DNA of 64,000 nucleotides from Chloracidobacterium sp. (GTDB lineage Bacteria; Acidobacteriota; Blastocatellia; Pyrinomonadales; Pyrinomonadaceae), in the NCBI GenBank assembly GCA_016706275.1, contig JADJJY010000002.1:730001-794000 (forward strand). The letters are read 5' to 3'. Both the position numbers and the translations under genes were made by a program. This document shows positions 40,201-47,984 of this stretch, in pieces; position 1 is the stretch's first letter; every line of letters starts with the position of its first letter. The notes beneath the pieces are model-generated. The model was not told where the DNA came from. It did not search any database and worked only from the letters and a program-made list of their open reading frames with translations.

Positions 40201-40702
40201 TATAGACCTCAAACGCCAGATCGTTACTGGTGCTGCGGCGCTGAAACAATATGTTGTTATTCGCCTGGCCATTGCCGAGGTCGATAAACCGGGCCCACAC
40301 GCCATTTGAGGTCGGACGTGCCCATAACCCGACAGTAAATCCGTTTGAAAAGTTGGCGAACCCATCGGGCAGATCGACATGGTCGTCCGTACCGTCAAAG
40401 CTAAACGCCTGTCCCGTCATACCGGCGGTAAATACGGTGCCGTTTTGCAGCAAGCCGTGATAGTTGCCGCGTGCGTCGATAGCATTGCCCTCACCTCGCC
40501 ACCACGCGATCATACCGCTCGGCGGCGATAGACATACGACCGGCGGCGGTGAACTCCGTCGAACCGATCTCTTGTGGTTTGGAGACGAAAAAGCCGCGGC
40601 ACTTGAGCCCGCGGCGGTCATTATCATGATTGTCGTTAATAATATTACAAATATTTTGACCCACCGTAAGCGGATCCTTGTCCAAATATGTTGATCTAGC
40701 AT
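37271..40702 (-). CDS. exported LamG-repeat surface protein with shared C-terminal module (paralog 1)
   Basis: ATG 40702 follows AGGAGGTGTAGGA. A long basic N-region and hydrophobic helix (VKIFVILLTTIMIMTAAGSSAA) form the signal peptide. Four LamG/concanavalin-like domains (each starting xPPxGxxxWWxGxGN and ending FNRALSxxEIxxIxNAGxxGKC) occupy ~55-930. A ~120-residue beta domain (HEIPLDPVGLPPLPLRTVGL...FATLHILHLENGGWVDVT) precedes the shared C-terminal module (1060-1143). LamG domains usually bind glycans or proteins with Ca, so a surface adhesin is the likely role. It is paralogous to the gene at 53.6-57 kb, sharing near-identical 3' coding sequence and upstream leader while the LamG parts have diverged. 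Confidence 0.9.
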   Translation of the reverse strand: MLDQHIWTRIRLRWVKIFVILLTTIMIMTAAGSSAAAFSSPNHKRSVRRSSPPPVVCLSPPSGMIAWWRGEGNAIDARGNYHGLLQNGTVFTAGMTGQAFSFDGTDDHVDLPDGFANFSNGFTVGLWARPTSNGVWARFIDLGNGQANNNILFQRRSTSNDLAFEVYNGSGTSTGMAYAENAITNNEWHYYVATMDAAGQVKLYKDGVALVMAADTTGVPANVTRTSNYIARSNWAADAYYSGGIDEPVIFDRALSSVEIGHIYNAGNLGFCYSCTQPPSGLISMWSAENNPLDTQGRNNAALHGDANYVPGMVGNAFNLDGSGDYVQVAAPTGLPIGSAARTVELWFKAPATPGESGIFQYGSASNSNMFGLVTSGNAPGKLYFYGHNADLATATTIQPNTWYHGAVTYDGTTLKLYINGQLENSAPIALNTILESNGITIGYRVGGSTWSGQIDEPAIYDRALSDTEIAAIYNAGSAGKCNSCTPAPVGLVSWWNGNGNALDARSRNDGTLENGAAYAGGKVGQAFDLGGTGQRVLVGNPASLQLQDFTIETWIKRSSATVLTNNPVPAGPGGAVFAYGTGGYGIGMREATNTVFLTAVEVSYVESPTMPITDTNFHHVAVTKTGNQVVFYVDGNASPPITYDVNFAFTTNAAIGARGDADIQNSFFGVVDDLSIYNRALSAAEVRSVANANGSGKCKPTATTPPAGVVGWWGGDGFVSDISGNANHAALVNGAGFAVGKVGQAFKLDGINDYVEVPHNANINFGATQPMSFEVWLYRTSDAAYQPIFSKRPDCVVQQHYFLHFYPGGNQFGFGATGAPANGVYTTPDKLPLNTWTHVSVSYDGAIATMYVNGVAVANHAMTLDPNTVPLVIGGEPTCGAYFGGQIDDLTFYNRAITQTEIQSIVNAGLAGKLKQMATLSNGNRGRRTSAPNVGFYALAGDATIYFPAVNLSGMTHEIPLDPVGLPPLPLRTVGLTYDIATSAQYTGPLTVCFNLPSFTTTEFATLHILHLENGGWVDVTYASSTYPSLCAVGLTSLSPFAIVTTAPTAAELSIAGRVVTAEGRGIRGAFVNVTGTGGDVRNVATGNLGRYIVDGLIAGETYIVTVRSRRFTFAQPTRVITLNDNVTDADFIGSSGTNREQ

Positions 40703-40819
40703 CGCGTCCTACACCTCCTACCGTATTCCGCGCCGTGTCGGGCAAAAGGTGTATGGAAAACGCTGCTTCGTGCCTACGAAGTAGTGCACGGTTTGCCTGT
40801 TCTACAATAGATCCCGGCG
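40703..40819 (-). promoter_or_regulatory. structured leader RNA, candidate translational riboswitch (copy 1)
   Basis: Read on the minus strand, P1 CGCCG/CGGCG (40819-40815 with 40735-40731) closes a domain holding the small hairpin TCTA-TTG-TAGA; a long-range pairing GGCAAA/TTTGCC (40797-40792 with 40746-40741); and a strong hairpin CGTGC...GCACG (40790-40769). TACACCT (40753-40747) is a perfect complement of AGGTGTA (40716-40710), which overlaps the Shine-Dalgarno. Nearly identical to the leader at 56982-57099. No known riboswitch class is matched. Confidence 0.5.
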
Positions 40820-40824
40820 TGACT

Positions 40825-40851
40825 GACCTAATTTCAGCTTATACCTGTCAA
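40825..40851 (-). promoter_or_regulatory. promoter of LamG paralog 1
   Basis: TTGACA (40846-40851), 15-base spacer and TAGGTC (40825-40830). The second copy has TTGACA-15-TAGGTT at 57129-57103, so the spacing is conserved. Confidence 0.5.
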
Positions 40852-40891
40852 GACCCCGCACAGTGACGAGGGTCACAATCGCATTTAAAAG

Positions 40892-40921
40892 AAAAAGGCT
40901 GCGACCATTACGATCGCAGCC
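40892..40921 (-). terminator. intrinsic terminator of the beta-helix gene
   Basis: Stem GGCTGCGA/TCGCAGCC (40897-40904 with 40914-40921) followed on the minus strand by TTTTTCTTTT. Same sequence as the terminator at 57169-57200; both sit just upstream of a LamG leader. Confidence 0.85.
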
Positions 40922-40958
40922 ATTATAGGTTTTAGTTTAAGCCACGAATGACACCTGC

Positions 40959-41000
40959 TGTCACTCGTCACTTGTCACTCGTCACTGTTCCCTGTTCGTC
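40959..41000. repeat. heptamer array abutting a stop codon
   Basis: TGTCACT, CGTCACT, TGTCACT, CGTCACT, GTTCCCT, GTTCGTC units running through the TGA stop (40982-40984) of the beta-helix gene. Near-identical to the array at 37248. Confidence 0.8.
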
Positions 41001-44000
41001 CCCGACGAGCCAATGAAATCAGCATCGGTGACGTTGTCGATCAGTGTTACGACACGGCTTGGGGTCTCGAATGTAAAGCGTCGAGACATTACCGTGACGA
41101 TATAGGTTTCGCCGGCGGCGAGTCCATTGACCTGATACGTGCCGTTGACGCCGGTAAATACCGAGATCGGCTGTGCCAAAGAGTTGCCGGTGATCACAAT
41201 GCGGGCGATTGCGGATGCCGCGCCTCCGCTTGTCAGTACACGGCCCGAGATCGACAGCTCGGTAGCTGTCAGGATACTGACGTTGAGCGTGGCGATGGCG
41301 GTCGTACCGGTAAATCCCTCAAACGAGGCGACGTTGCCCGTGGTGTTCGGATACGTGCCGCCGATGGTGCCGCGGACCTTGACGGTCACGGTACAGGATT
41401 GTGCCGCCGCACGCGTGCCATTGACCAGTTTGATGCCCGGGTCGCCGACCGCGAGCACACCGCCGCTGTTATTTTGCAGCGTTCCCGCACCGCATGTCGT
41501 GTTAGCCGTCAGCGGCGAAGCAACGACAACATTTGCCGGGAATGTGTCGGTGACCGTTATGCCGGTCACCGCCTGTGCCGGATTGGTGTTGTTGATCGTC
41601 AGCGTCAGTGTCGATTGCTGATCGAGCAGGATCGATGCCGGCGTGAACGATTTGGTGATCGTCGGCGGCTGGACAACGGTCGTGACCGTCGGATCCGTTG
41701 CACCGGCGACAGCGGGATCGTCGGTCAATTTAGACGTGAAATTGCCGCCCGACACCGTTCCCTGATTGGATACCGAGAAAGTATTGACCGGTGTCGTCGG
41801 ATTAGAGATCGCCGCTCTAAAGACGATCGTAGTTGATTTGCCCGCCGGGATCGTAAAGCCGCTGCCGCCGCCATTGACGGTAACAGTTCCGGCTTTAGGT
41901 GCTTCTTTTTCTGTCTCTTGCGAATAGACCGTCGGCGATATCTGCGACGTCATCTTATCGACGAGCGACGCGATCGCAGCAAACGTCGAAGGTGTATTTT
42001 CATCCGCTGCGGGCGTTTCGACAGCCGCCGGCACGATCTCGATGTTAGCTGACGCCCATTCGACATTTGCCACAGGCGTTTCGACACTTGCCGATGCCAG
42101 GACGGTTACGTCCGGGCTCCATTCGACAACCGTTGGGTTCGTTTCGACCGGTCCGGTGGCTGTCGCGGTAAAAGTAGAATATCTGTCTTGACTATCACTA
42201 TCGACAGTCATCATTGTTGCGAGCCCGTCAGCCGGAGGTGCGATCGGGTTCGTCGGCAACGGCGGATTGGTGACCGGGCTGTTAACGGTGATCGTGCCGC
42301 TGGAACCCAACGTCGTCGAATTAGTGTTGGCCGCAGCCAACGCCGCCACACTCGCCTGAGTGATCTGCAACACCGACGTTCCGGTCTGGGTCAGCAGGAT
42401 GTTTCGGTTACCGGCGGCGGGAAACGTGTTGCCGGTCACATGCAGATCAAGGTCAGCCGTTTCCTGCGTCTGAAAGACGAAAGCGTCGGTGACACCGATG
42501 TTGGTCATTGTGTTGCCGGCGACGCGAACCGCTCCGTACGGCCTGAGAGCTCCGTCGCTGACATCGGCGTCCTGAAAGTGGCGGATCGCTTCCGATGCCG
42601 TATTGGCGATCGTGTTGTTTTCGATCGTCAGGTTTAGCGTCTTGGTGCCGTCGCGGTGCAGGATCTGGATGCCGTCATCGCCGATACCGGGAAATGTACC
42701 GTCATTGCCGATACTATTGCCCTGGACCTGGATCGTCACCGTGAAATTATTGCCGTTAGCAGGCAACTGGTCCGTGTCGATGCGAACTCCGTCGCCGACC
42801 AAACTGCCGCTAAGGACATTATTATTGATCCGGCCCTGCGATGGTCCATCGGCAATGATAACCACGCAATCACCCTGCAGATCGCGGATATTGTTGTTGT
42901 TAATGTCAAAGGTGGCACTGCCGCCGACGTCCTGGACGATGGCGAAACCGCCGCCGGAGGGGAAATTATCCGGCCCGCCGCCGTTGATCGAAATGTTGTT
43001 GAGCAGGTTCACATCGATCGACGACGTCGCGGCGGTCGATTGCAGCATGATCGCCTCGGCCTCGATGTTGTTGAAAAACGTCCCGCTAACATTGGTTGTG
43101 ATGTTCGCGGTTCCGGCGGCGACGATCAAAACGCCCTGTTGCCCGTACGTATCGTTGTTGTCGTCAAACTTCATCGTGCTGTCGGTCAGCCCGGTCAGTG
43201 TCCCAGTCACGGTGACCGTTAAAGTCCCCGTGTTGTTGTACACCTCAAGCCCGTTCTCCTCGAACTGTTCGACGACCGTATCCGCGACGACGAGACTGCC
43301 GGTGTTGTTTCCGGGTGCGAGGACATTTCCGAAAAACAACGCCGTTTCGTTGTCAGCATCGCCGGGACTTGTGACACGGCTGTTACGCAACGCAAAACTC
43401 GGATTGGCGTTGCTTGTGGCCAGCCCGGTTCCGGAAACGCCTTGGCTGCCAGTGGAGCCAATAAACATCCGGGTCAGATCGACGTTACGGGTGCTGGTTA
43501 GCGAAATGCCCACTCCGGTCGTGTTCTGTATGGCTCCGCCCGTGCAGTTTCCCGCATTAGAACACGTGCCGCCGTTACCCGAAACGGCCAAGCCACCACT
43601 CGCTCCTGTCGCATTCAGCACGATGCCGCTTGCGGATCCATTAGACGAAATGCTTCGAAACGTCAGGCCGCTGGCACCGATGTTGGTATTCGCCACATTC
43701 AAAGCCGTGCCCGTTGTCGATGCGATGGTGTTGACGGTTAAAGGAGGGGTTTGCGCGGCGATGACCGTGCCGCCGCCGGTTGCGTTAAACCCGATGCCGC
43801 TCGTCGTGCTCAAAGCCAACCCGCCGCCAAAAGTTATCGCTCCGCCACTGTTTGACGTGAGATTTATGGCGTTTGCGGTTGTCGTCGTGGCCGTAACGCC
43901 ACCGTTGAAACCAGTAAGGCCGCCCGATTTTGCATTGATACTTACCGCATTGGCAGCATTATTGGTCTTAGAGATCGTGCCGTCAATGTTAACATTCGCA

Positions 44001-45568
44001 GTGCTCGTATCTTCGCGATAGGCGATACCCGACGGATTGGTGATCGTCGTACCCGAGCCAAAAGAAAATTGTCCGCCTGACCCGTTAATGATATCAATGC
44101 CCGCGTCACCGCCATTCAAGGTCGTCGTGCCGTTAAAAGTGTAGTTGCCATCTGCGTTATCAAACAATAATCCCGTACCGTTTGTCGCACTAAGCGTGCC
44201 TGTGTTAAAGCTTACCGTTCCTGTATTGTGGCCTCCCGTAACTTGGATCAGCTCGGTAGCGTTTGCCTGCGAAATATTGCCCTTGTAGGTGGATGTGACG
44301 GTTCCGCTATTGACCAAAAACGCCCGGCCGCTTGAATTGCCGGTAATCGTACCGCCATTCATCACGATGCTGCCCGAACTGCTCGTCAGATTGACGGCGG
44401 ACGATGCCCCCCCGCTCGCGGACACGCTATCAAGTATCATCGAGAGTACCGAAGAGGAAGAGTTGATCGCCTGCGCAGCGGTGGCGGTGATCGTGCCGCT
44501 TGTTGATGATGTCGTGCCGCTTGACGAGGCTACGGTGAAGGCCGTTTGGCCCGAGGCCGGTGCTATATCGAGATCGGCAAAGCTGACGGCCCCCGAATTT
44601 GTTGACAGACTGACGCCTGTACTTCCAGAACCGTTAACGGTTACATTTGCAAAGGTTATCGTATTAGCGAGCGGCAGCGTGTTTGCGAGAATCCCGACAT
44701 TGCCCGGATTAGTGATGGTTGTCTGTCCCGTCACGTTGACATTGCCGGCACCGGAGATGGTGATTCCCTGAGCCGAACAACTCGTCAACCCGAGCGTGCC
44801 AAATGTGCGCGTGCCGCCGGTATTTGTCTCTAACCGGACGCACTCGGTCGCACCACCCGTTGCCCCTACCGTGGTGTTGCCAAAATTGAGGTTTACGCCG
44901 GAATTATTGACAAAGATGCCCTGTGCAGTGGAACCCGAAACGCTCGTCGAACCAAATGCCACAGTCCCGCCGACCGTTATGATCTGCATACCATGCGTCG
45001 TGCTGCTCGTCGTCGCAACCGAGCTAAATGCACTCGTAGCCGCAAATGTACCGTTAGTTAGGTCTAGCGCTTTGCCCGTACCGCTTAGGGCTACGTCCGG
45101 TGTGGTGCTGTTGCCGACGGTTAGGGTACCGAAATTAGTGCCGAGGATTTTGACGCCGCCACCGGTGTTTCCAACCGTCAGGCCGCGAATCGTATTGCCG
45201 GTATTAGTGTTGTTGAGCGGGATCGCGTTTGAACCTGTGGTTGTTATCGTCGGATTGGTCCCGCCGGTCGCCGGCAAAGCATCACTGCTCGCTGCCAGCG
45301 TCAGCCCTGTGATGCTGATAAGCGTCGAGCTTGCCCCCTGTCCGATCAGTTTTTGGTTGGCAAGTAGCGTGTTGCCGCCGGTGTATGCTCCTGTGTATAG
45401 AAAGATATTATCGCCGGGGTCATCTGCGGCAACCGCGCTGAAACACCCAGCTCCCGTGTAACAATTGAACGGATCGGAGAGGCGTCCGTCACCGCCCGCA
45501 GCCGCACCCGCGTTTACGAACCAGATCATGCCGGAGACAGTAACATTGACCGTTCCGGTCGCGGTCAA
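40982..45568 (-). CDS. exported beta-helix protein with shared C-terminal module (main part; frame-disrupted)
   Basis: This is the larger part of a gene whose 5' part is 45565-46176; its apparent start is internal. After IWFVNAGAAAGGDGRLSDPF comes a very long right-handed beta-helix (Asn/Gly/Thr-rich, with recurring GNTI- and INNN-type turns) to about codon 1130. An acidic Val/Ala/Glu linker (VEWSPDVTVLASASVETPV), a DUF11-like repeat (ITKSFTPASILLDQQSTLTL...VTDTFP) and the shared C-terminal module follow, the latter with an altered loop (SGGAASAIARIVI instead of AEGRGIRGA). Joining the parts needs two 1-nt corrections near 45584 and 45609, which restore ADSFTYTV-TDPDG. Probably one surface protein of about 1730 residues if repaired. 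Confidence 0.85.
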   Translation of the reverse strand: MTATGTVNVTVSGMIWFVNAGAAAGGDGRLSDPFNCYTGAGCFSAVAADDPGDNIFLYTGAYTGGNTLLANQKLIGQGASSTLISITGLTLAASSDALPATGGTNPTITTTGSNAIPLNNTNTGNTIRGLTVGNTGGGVKILGTNFGTLTVGNSTTPDVALSGTGKALDLTNGTFAATSAFSSVATTSSTTHGMQIITVGGTVAFGSTSVSGSTAQGIFVNNSGVNLNFGNTTVGATGGATECVRLETNTGGTRTFGTLGLTSCSAQGITISGAGNVNVTGQTTITNPGNVGILANTLPLANTITFANVTVNGSGSTGVSLSTNSGAVSFADLDIAPASGQTAFTVASSSGTTSSTSGTITATAAQAINSSSSVLSMILDSVSASGGASSAVNLTSSSGSIVMNGGTITGNSSGRAFLVNSGTVTSTYKGNISQANATELIQVTGGHNTGTVSFNTGTLSATNGTGLLFDNADGNYTFNGTTTLNGGDAGIDIINGSGGQFSFGSGTTITNPSGIAYREDTSTANVNIDGTISKTNNAANAVSINAKSGGLTGFNGGVTATTTTANAINLTSNSGGAITFGGGLALSTTSGIGFNATGGGTVIAAQTPPLTVNTIASTTGTALNVANTNIGASGLTFRSISSNGSASGIVLNATGASGGLAVSGNGGTCSNAGNCTGGAIQNTTGVGISLTSTRNVDLTRMFIGSTGSQGVSGTGLATSNANPSFALRNSRVTSPGDADNETALFFGNVLAPGNNTGSLVVADTVVEQFEENGLEVYNNTGTLTVTVTGTLTGLTDSTMKFDDNNDTYGQQGVLIVAAGTANITTNVSGTFFNNIEAEAIMLQSTAATSSIDVNLLNNISINGGGPDNFPSGGGFAIVQDVGGSATFDINNNNIRDLQGDCVVIIADGPSQGRINNNVLSGSLVGDGVRIDTDQLPANGNNFTVTIQVQGNSIGNDGTFPGIGDDGIQILHRDGTKTLNLTIENNTIANTASEAIRHFQDADVSDGALRPYGAVRVAGNTMTNIGVTDAFVFQTQETADLDLHVTGNTFPAAGNRNILLTQTGTSVLQITQASVAALAAANTNSTTLGSSGTITVNSPVTNPPLPTNPIAPPADGLATMMTVDSDSQDRYSTFTATATGPVETNPTVVEWSPDVTVLASASVETPVANVEWASANIEIVPAAVETPAADENTPSTFAAIASLVDKMTSQISPTVYSQETEKEAPKAGTVTVNGGGSGFTIPAGKSTTIVFRAAISNPTTPVNTFSVSNQGTVSGGNFTSKLTDDPAVAGATDPTVTTVVQPPTITKSFTPASILLDQQSTLTLTINNTNPAQAVTGITVTDTFPANVVVASPLTANTTCGAGTLQNNSGGVLAVGDPGIKLVNGTRAAAQSCTVTVKVRGTIGGTYPNTTGNVASFEGFTGTTAIATLNVSILTATELSISGRVLTSGGAASAIARIVITGNSLAQPISVFTGVNGTYQVNGLAAGETYIVTVMSRRFTFETPSRVVTLIDNVTDADFIGSSGTNREQ

Positions 45569-46176
45569 ACCGTCAGGATCTGTAAACAGTGTAGGTAAAT
45601 GAATCTGCCCTCGTACCCTGCCGGAGGATTATATGCAAAGCTCCCGTCGCCGGTCGCAGCGGTAACCTGTCCCCCCTGAACGCTCGTCCCCGCAAATGCC
45701 GCAGTGTTATCGCCCGCAAGCGTTGTGATCGTAAGCCCAGTGTTATTACCTGTCGTCGGCCTGATGTCATTTGCAAGCAGACTGGCCGCACCGTTTGCAG
45801 TCGAGATGCTCACATTACCCGTAACAGGGTATGTCTCATCAAACGCGATCGGCGATGCCTTTATCGAACCAGGGACAAGAGTCAGATTGGCATCGGTCAG
45901 GTTATCGGTGAAAACCACGCCGTTTGCCGGTTGACCTGTATTATTGATCGTTACCGTATATTCGAGTGTGTCGCCGGGGTTGACGAATGCGCCGTTGCTG
46001 CCGACATCGGTCACCGGTGCCGCGGTCATCGTCGCTGTGATGAGCGGCCCGCCAAGTACTACAGAGTTCTGTGGTTTTGCCGCACGGCTGTCCGTGCCAA
46101 ATTTAAGGCCGGCAAATACTGCAATCGCAACGAATACGGAAAGGACGATCAGGCGTCTGCGGGTGAACGACAACAT
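45565..46176 (-). CDS. N-terminal part of the beta-helix surface protein (frame-disrupted)
   Basis: ATG 46176 follows TGAGGAG. Signal peptide (TRRRLIVLSVFVAIAVFAGLKFG), then a DUF11-type domain (VNPGDTLEYTVTINNTGQPANGVVFTDNL) and a cadherin-like/Ig domain (SLLANDIRPT...GGQVTAATGDGSFAYNPPAGYEG). Such domains normally continue with a DSFTYTVTDPDG strand; here the frame leaves at GYEG and ends 14 codons later, while the missing strand is present in a third frame (45578-45606). The C-terminus listed is therefore an artefact of the disruption. Confidence 0.85.
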   Translation of the reverse strand: MLSFTRRRLIVLSVFVAIAVFAGLKFGTDSRAAKPQNSVVLGGPLITATMTAAPVTDVGSNGAFVNPGDTLEYTVTINNTGQPANGVVFTDNLTDANLTLVPGSIKASPIAFDETYPVTGNVSISTANGAASLLANDIRPTTGNNTGLTITTLAGDNTAAFAGTSVQGGQVTAATGDGSFAYNPPAGYEGRFIYLHCLQILTV

Positions 46177-46293
46177 AGCTTTTACTCCTCAGAAAAGGTA
46201 AGTCAATAATGCCCCAACCGGGCTGTGAAAATGATAGGTGCAGTTTAATACTATTTGTTATAGTGGTCAATCGACTTTTACTCTGCATTTTGC

Positions 46294-46325
46294 AAAAAAG
46301 GCTCTGTCAACGTGAACAAAGCCTT
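46294..46325 (-). terminator. intrinsic terminator of the GNAT-collar operon
   Basis: Minus-strand stem AAGGCTTTGT/ACAGAGCCTT (46316-46325 with 46299-46308) followed by five T, 26 bases past the last collar gene. Confidence 0.85.
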
Positions 46326-46350
46326 AATTCATAAAGTGCTAGTGCCAACG

Positions 46351-46884
46351 TTAAGGACGCGGCGGAAATACGCCTTGTTGTGCGATACAAAAATTGAGCG
46401 TGAGATACGGCATCATATTATTATGCGGCTGCCCCCCGCCGGCCGCCGCGACCGACTGTTGCGACATCGGAACTAAATTACCTGAAAGCGCACCGTAAAC
46501 AGGATTGCTGCCCTGCTGGCTAGCCGGTACCGCACCGGCAGGGCTCTTTTGGCCCTCTTCGTCAGCCGCCGCATTCGAAGCATTGAGAGCATGGCTGTGC
46601 AATGGGATCTCAGATTGAAGCAACGTAACAGTTTCGCTCCCACCTGTTTCTCCCAGATCATGCAGCGATAACCCCGGCCCCTGGCCGGGGTGCATAGGCG
46701 CGTTTCCCTGCAGATCGGGCAGAGCAAAGTTTGATTTGCCGTTGCCGCCGTAGGTAGTCCCTAAAAGCGAGAATAGAGCTGTATTTTGCGACAGCGGCAA
46801 TAACTGCCCGTTGCAAAACGCCCATCCACGCGGGGGAAAATTAAATGGAAATATTCTGATCTCAGCTACAAATGGATCTGCCAT
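46351..46884 (-). CDS. tail-collar-domain protein (microcystin-dependent-protein-like) 3
   Basis: AGGAG precedes ATG 46884. N-terminal phage tail collar domain: FNFPPRGWAFCNGQLLPLSQ, LFSLLGTTYGGNGKSNFALPDLQG. Then the metal-binding-type motif PLHSHALNAS and the conserved tail GGGQPHNNMMPYLTLNFCIAQQGVFPP. Such proteins resemble phage short-tail-fibre tips but occur widely in bacterial chromosomes without a prophage. Last gene of the operon, followed by a terminator. Full-length for the family (177 residues). Confidence 0.92.
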   Translation of the reverse strand: MADPFVAEIRIFPFNFPPRGWAFCNGQLLPLSQNTALFSLLGTTYGGNGKSNFALPDLQGNAPMHPGQGPGLSLHDLGETGGSETVTLLQSEIPLHSHALNASNAAADEEGQKSPAGAVPASQQGSNPVYGALSGNLVPMSQQSVAAAGGGQPHNNMMPYLTLNFCIAQQGVFPPRP

Positions 46885-46998
46885 AAAAACTCCTGATCGC
46901 GTCTATAAAATGATGCCTGATCGACCAAACAAAACCGCTATCACAAACATTAAAATCATGTCGGGCTCGGGAAGATACCAAAAAGCGAAATAATAAAA

Positions 46999-47460
46999 TT
47001 AACGCAAAGATACGGTTGAAAATTCGTCGTGCGGCTGGTTGCCGCCAACAGGTGCGATCGATTGCGGGCTCAGCGCCACGAACGGGCCGCCTGTCACATA
47101 CGCGTCGACCGTGGCGGCCTGGGCAAACACGTTGGTCGCCGGGGCGTTCTGCGTTGCGGCGTTTGTACTGGCGATCTGCTGGTGCGAGTGTGAGGGTATC
47201 TGGCTTGCCGTTAGAGTTACCTGTTCTACCCCACCATTTTGAGCAAGCACAAAACCGCTGCCCTGATGGATCGGAAGGCGGCCGCGCAGATCGGGCAACG
47301 CAAAGGTCGACTGTCCGTCGCCGCCATAGGTCGTACCAATAAGATTAAAGAGCGTTTCGTATTCTGAGATCGGCAGCAGTTGCCCCTCGCAAAACATCCA
47401 ACCAGCGATCGCAAAATTGCCGGCAAACATCCTGATCTCACCTACATATGGTTGTGCCAT
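46999..47460 (-). CDS. tail-collar-domain protein 2 (C-terminus lost by frameshift)
   Basis: ATG 47460 follows AAGGAGACACC; an upstream in-frame start at 47505 lies inside the previous gene and is rejected. Same collar architecture (FAIAGWMFCEGQLLPISE, LIGTTYGGDGQSTFALPDLRG, SQIPSHSHQQ). After GGNQPHDEF the frame ends in STVSLR. The plus-one frame continues as QPYLCVNFIISLFGIFPSPT to a stop at 46956, exactly the C-terminus of its neighbours. One extra base in the A4 run at 47019-47022 (plus strand) explains it. Confidence 0.88.
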   Translation of the reverse strand: MAQPYVGEIRMFAGNFAIAGWMFCEGQLLPISEYETLFNLIGTTYGGDGQSTFALPDLRGRLPIHQGSGFVLAQNGGVEQVTLTASQIPSHSHQQIASTNAATQNAPATNVFAQAATVDAYVTGGPFVALSPQSIAPVGGNQPHDEFSTVSLR

Positions 47461-47470
47461 CGGTGTCTCC

Positions 47471-47974
47471 TTAATTCTGACTTGGGAATATTCCCTGAAG
47501 AGCAATGCAAAAGTTAATGGTCAAATATGGCTGCATATTCTGATGCGCCTGGCTGCCGCCGGCATTGGATACCGCATTTGGTGACATCGCAACAGGGCTC
47601 GCGGCGGGCCCATACATCAACGTTCCGGACCGAGCGTAGCCCAGGCTGTTTGACGGAACGGTTGCCGTGGCATTATTACTGGTGGCGTTTACCACGTGGG
47701 TATGAGCCGGCAACTCGCCGATCGACAGCGTATGTGTCTGAGCCCCGGCTCGTTCGCCAAGTGGATGCCCGCTGCCAACATGGATCGGGGTACGCCCACG
47801 TAGGTCAGGCAATGCAAAGTTTGTCTGCCCATTGCCGCCGTATGTCGTGCCAAGCAGCGAAAAGAGAGGCTGATTCTGATTGATAGGCAACAACAGGCCG
47901 TCACACAGCGCCCATCCACGCGGCGGAAAGCTAAAACTCATCAGTCTGATCTCACTTAGAAAGGGGTCTGCCAT
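47471..47974 (-). CDS. tail-collar-domain protein 1
   Basis: Complete 167-residue member: FSFPPRGWALCDGLLLPINQ, LFSLLGTTYGGNGQTNFALPDLRG, ELPAHTHVVNATSNN and GGSQAHQNMQPYLTINFCIA. Ten bases separate it from each neighbouring gene, consistent with one operon. No signal peptide. The three collar proteins differ mainly in the 40-residue stretch between the HxH motif and the C-terminal block, the likely variable surface. Confidence 0.92.
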   Translation of the reverse strand: MADPFLSEIRLMSFSFPPRGWALCDGLLLPINQNQPLFSLLGTTYGGNGQTNFALPDLRGRTPIHVGSGHPLGERAGAQTHTLSIGELPAHTHVVNATSNNATATVPSNSLGYARSGTLMYGPAASPVAMSPNAVSNAGGSQAHQNMQPYLTINFCIALQGIFPSQN

Positions 47975-47984
47975 ATTTACCTCG

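Noticed and set aside
40703..40819. c-di-GMP (GEMM-I) riboswitch
   Set aside because: Only the ACAGGCAAACC part fits; the conserved GACGCAAAGCC half and its tetraloop-receptor pairing are not there. Kept as an unclassified leader.
42603..44021. 472-codon plus-strand frame opposite the beta-helix gene
   Set aside because: Low-complexity Val/Pro/Leu composition typical of the antisense of Asn/Thr/Gly-rich beta-helix codons; no ribosome site or domain, and the minus strand has clear modules.
46351..47974. prophage or contractile injection system
   Set aside because: Only collar-type proteins are present; no integrase, capsid, terminase, sheath, tube or baseplate genes nearby.
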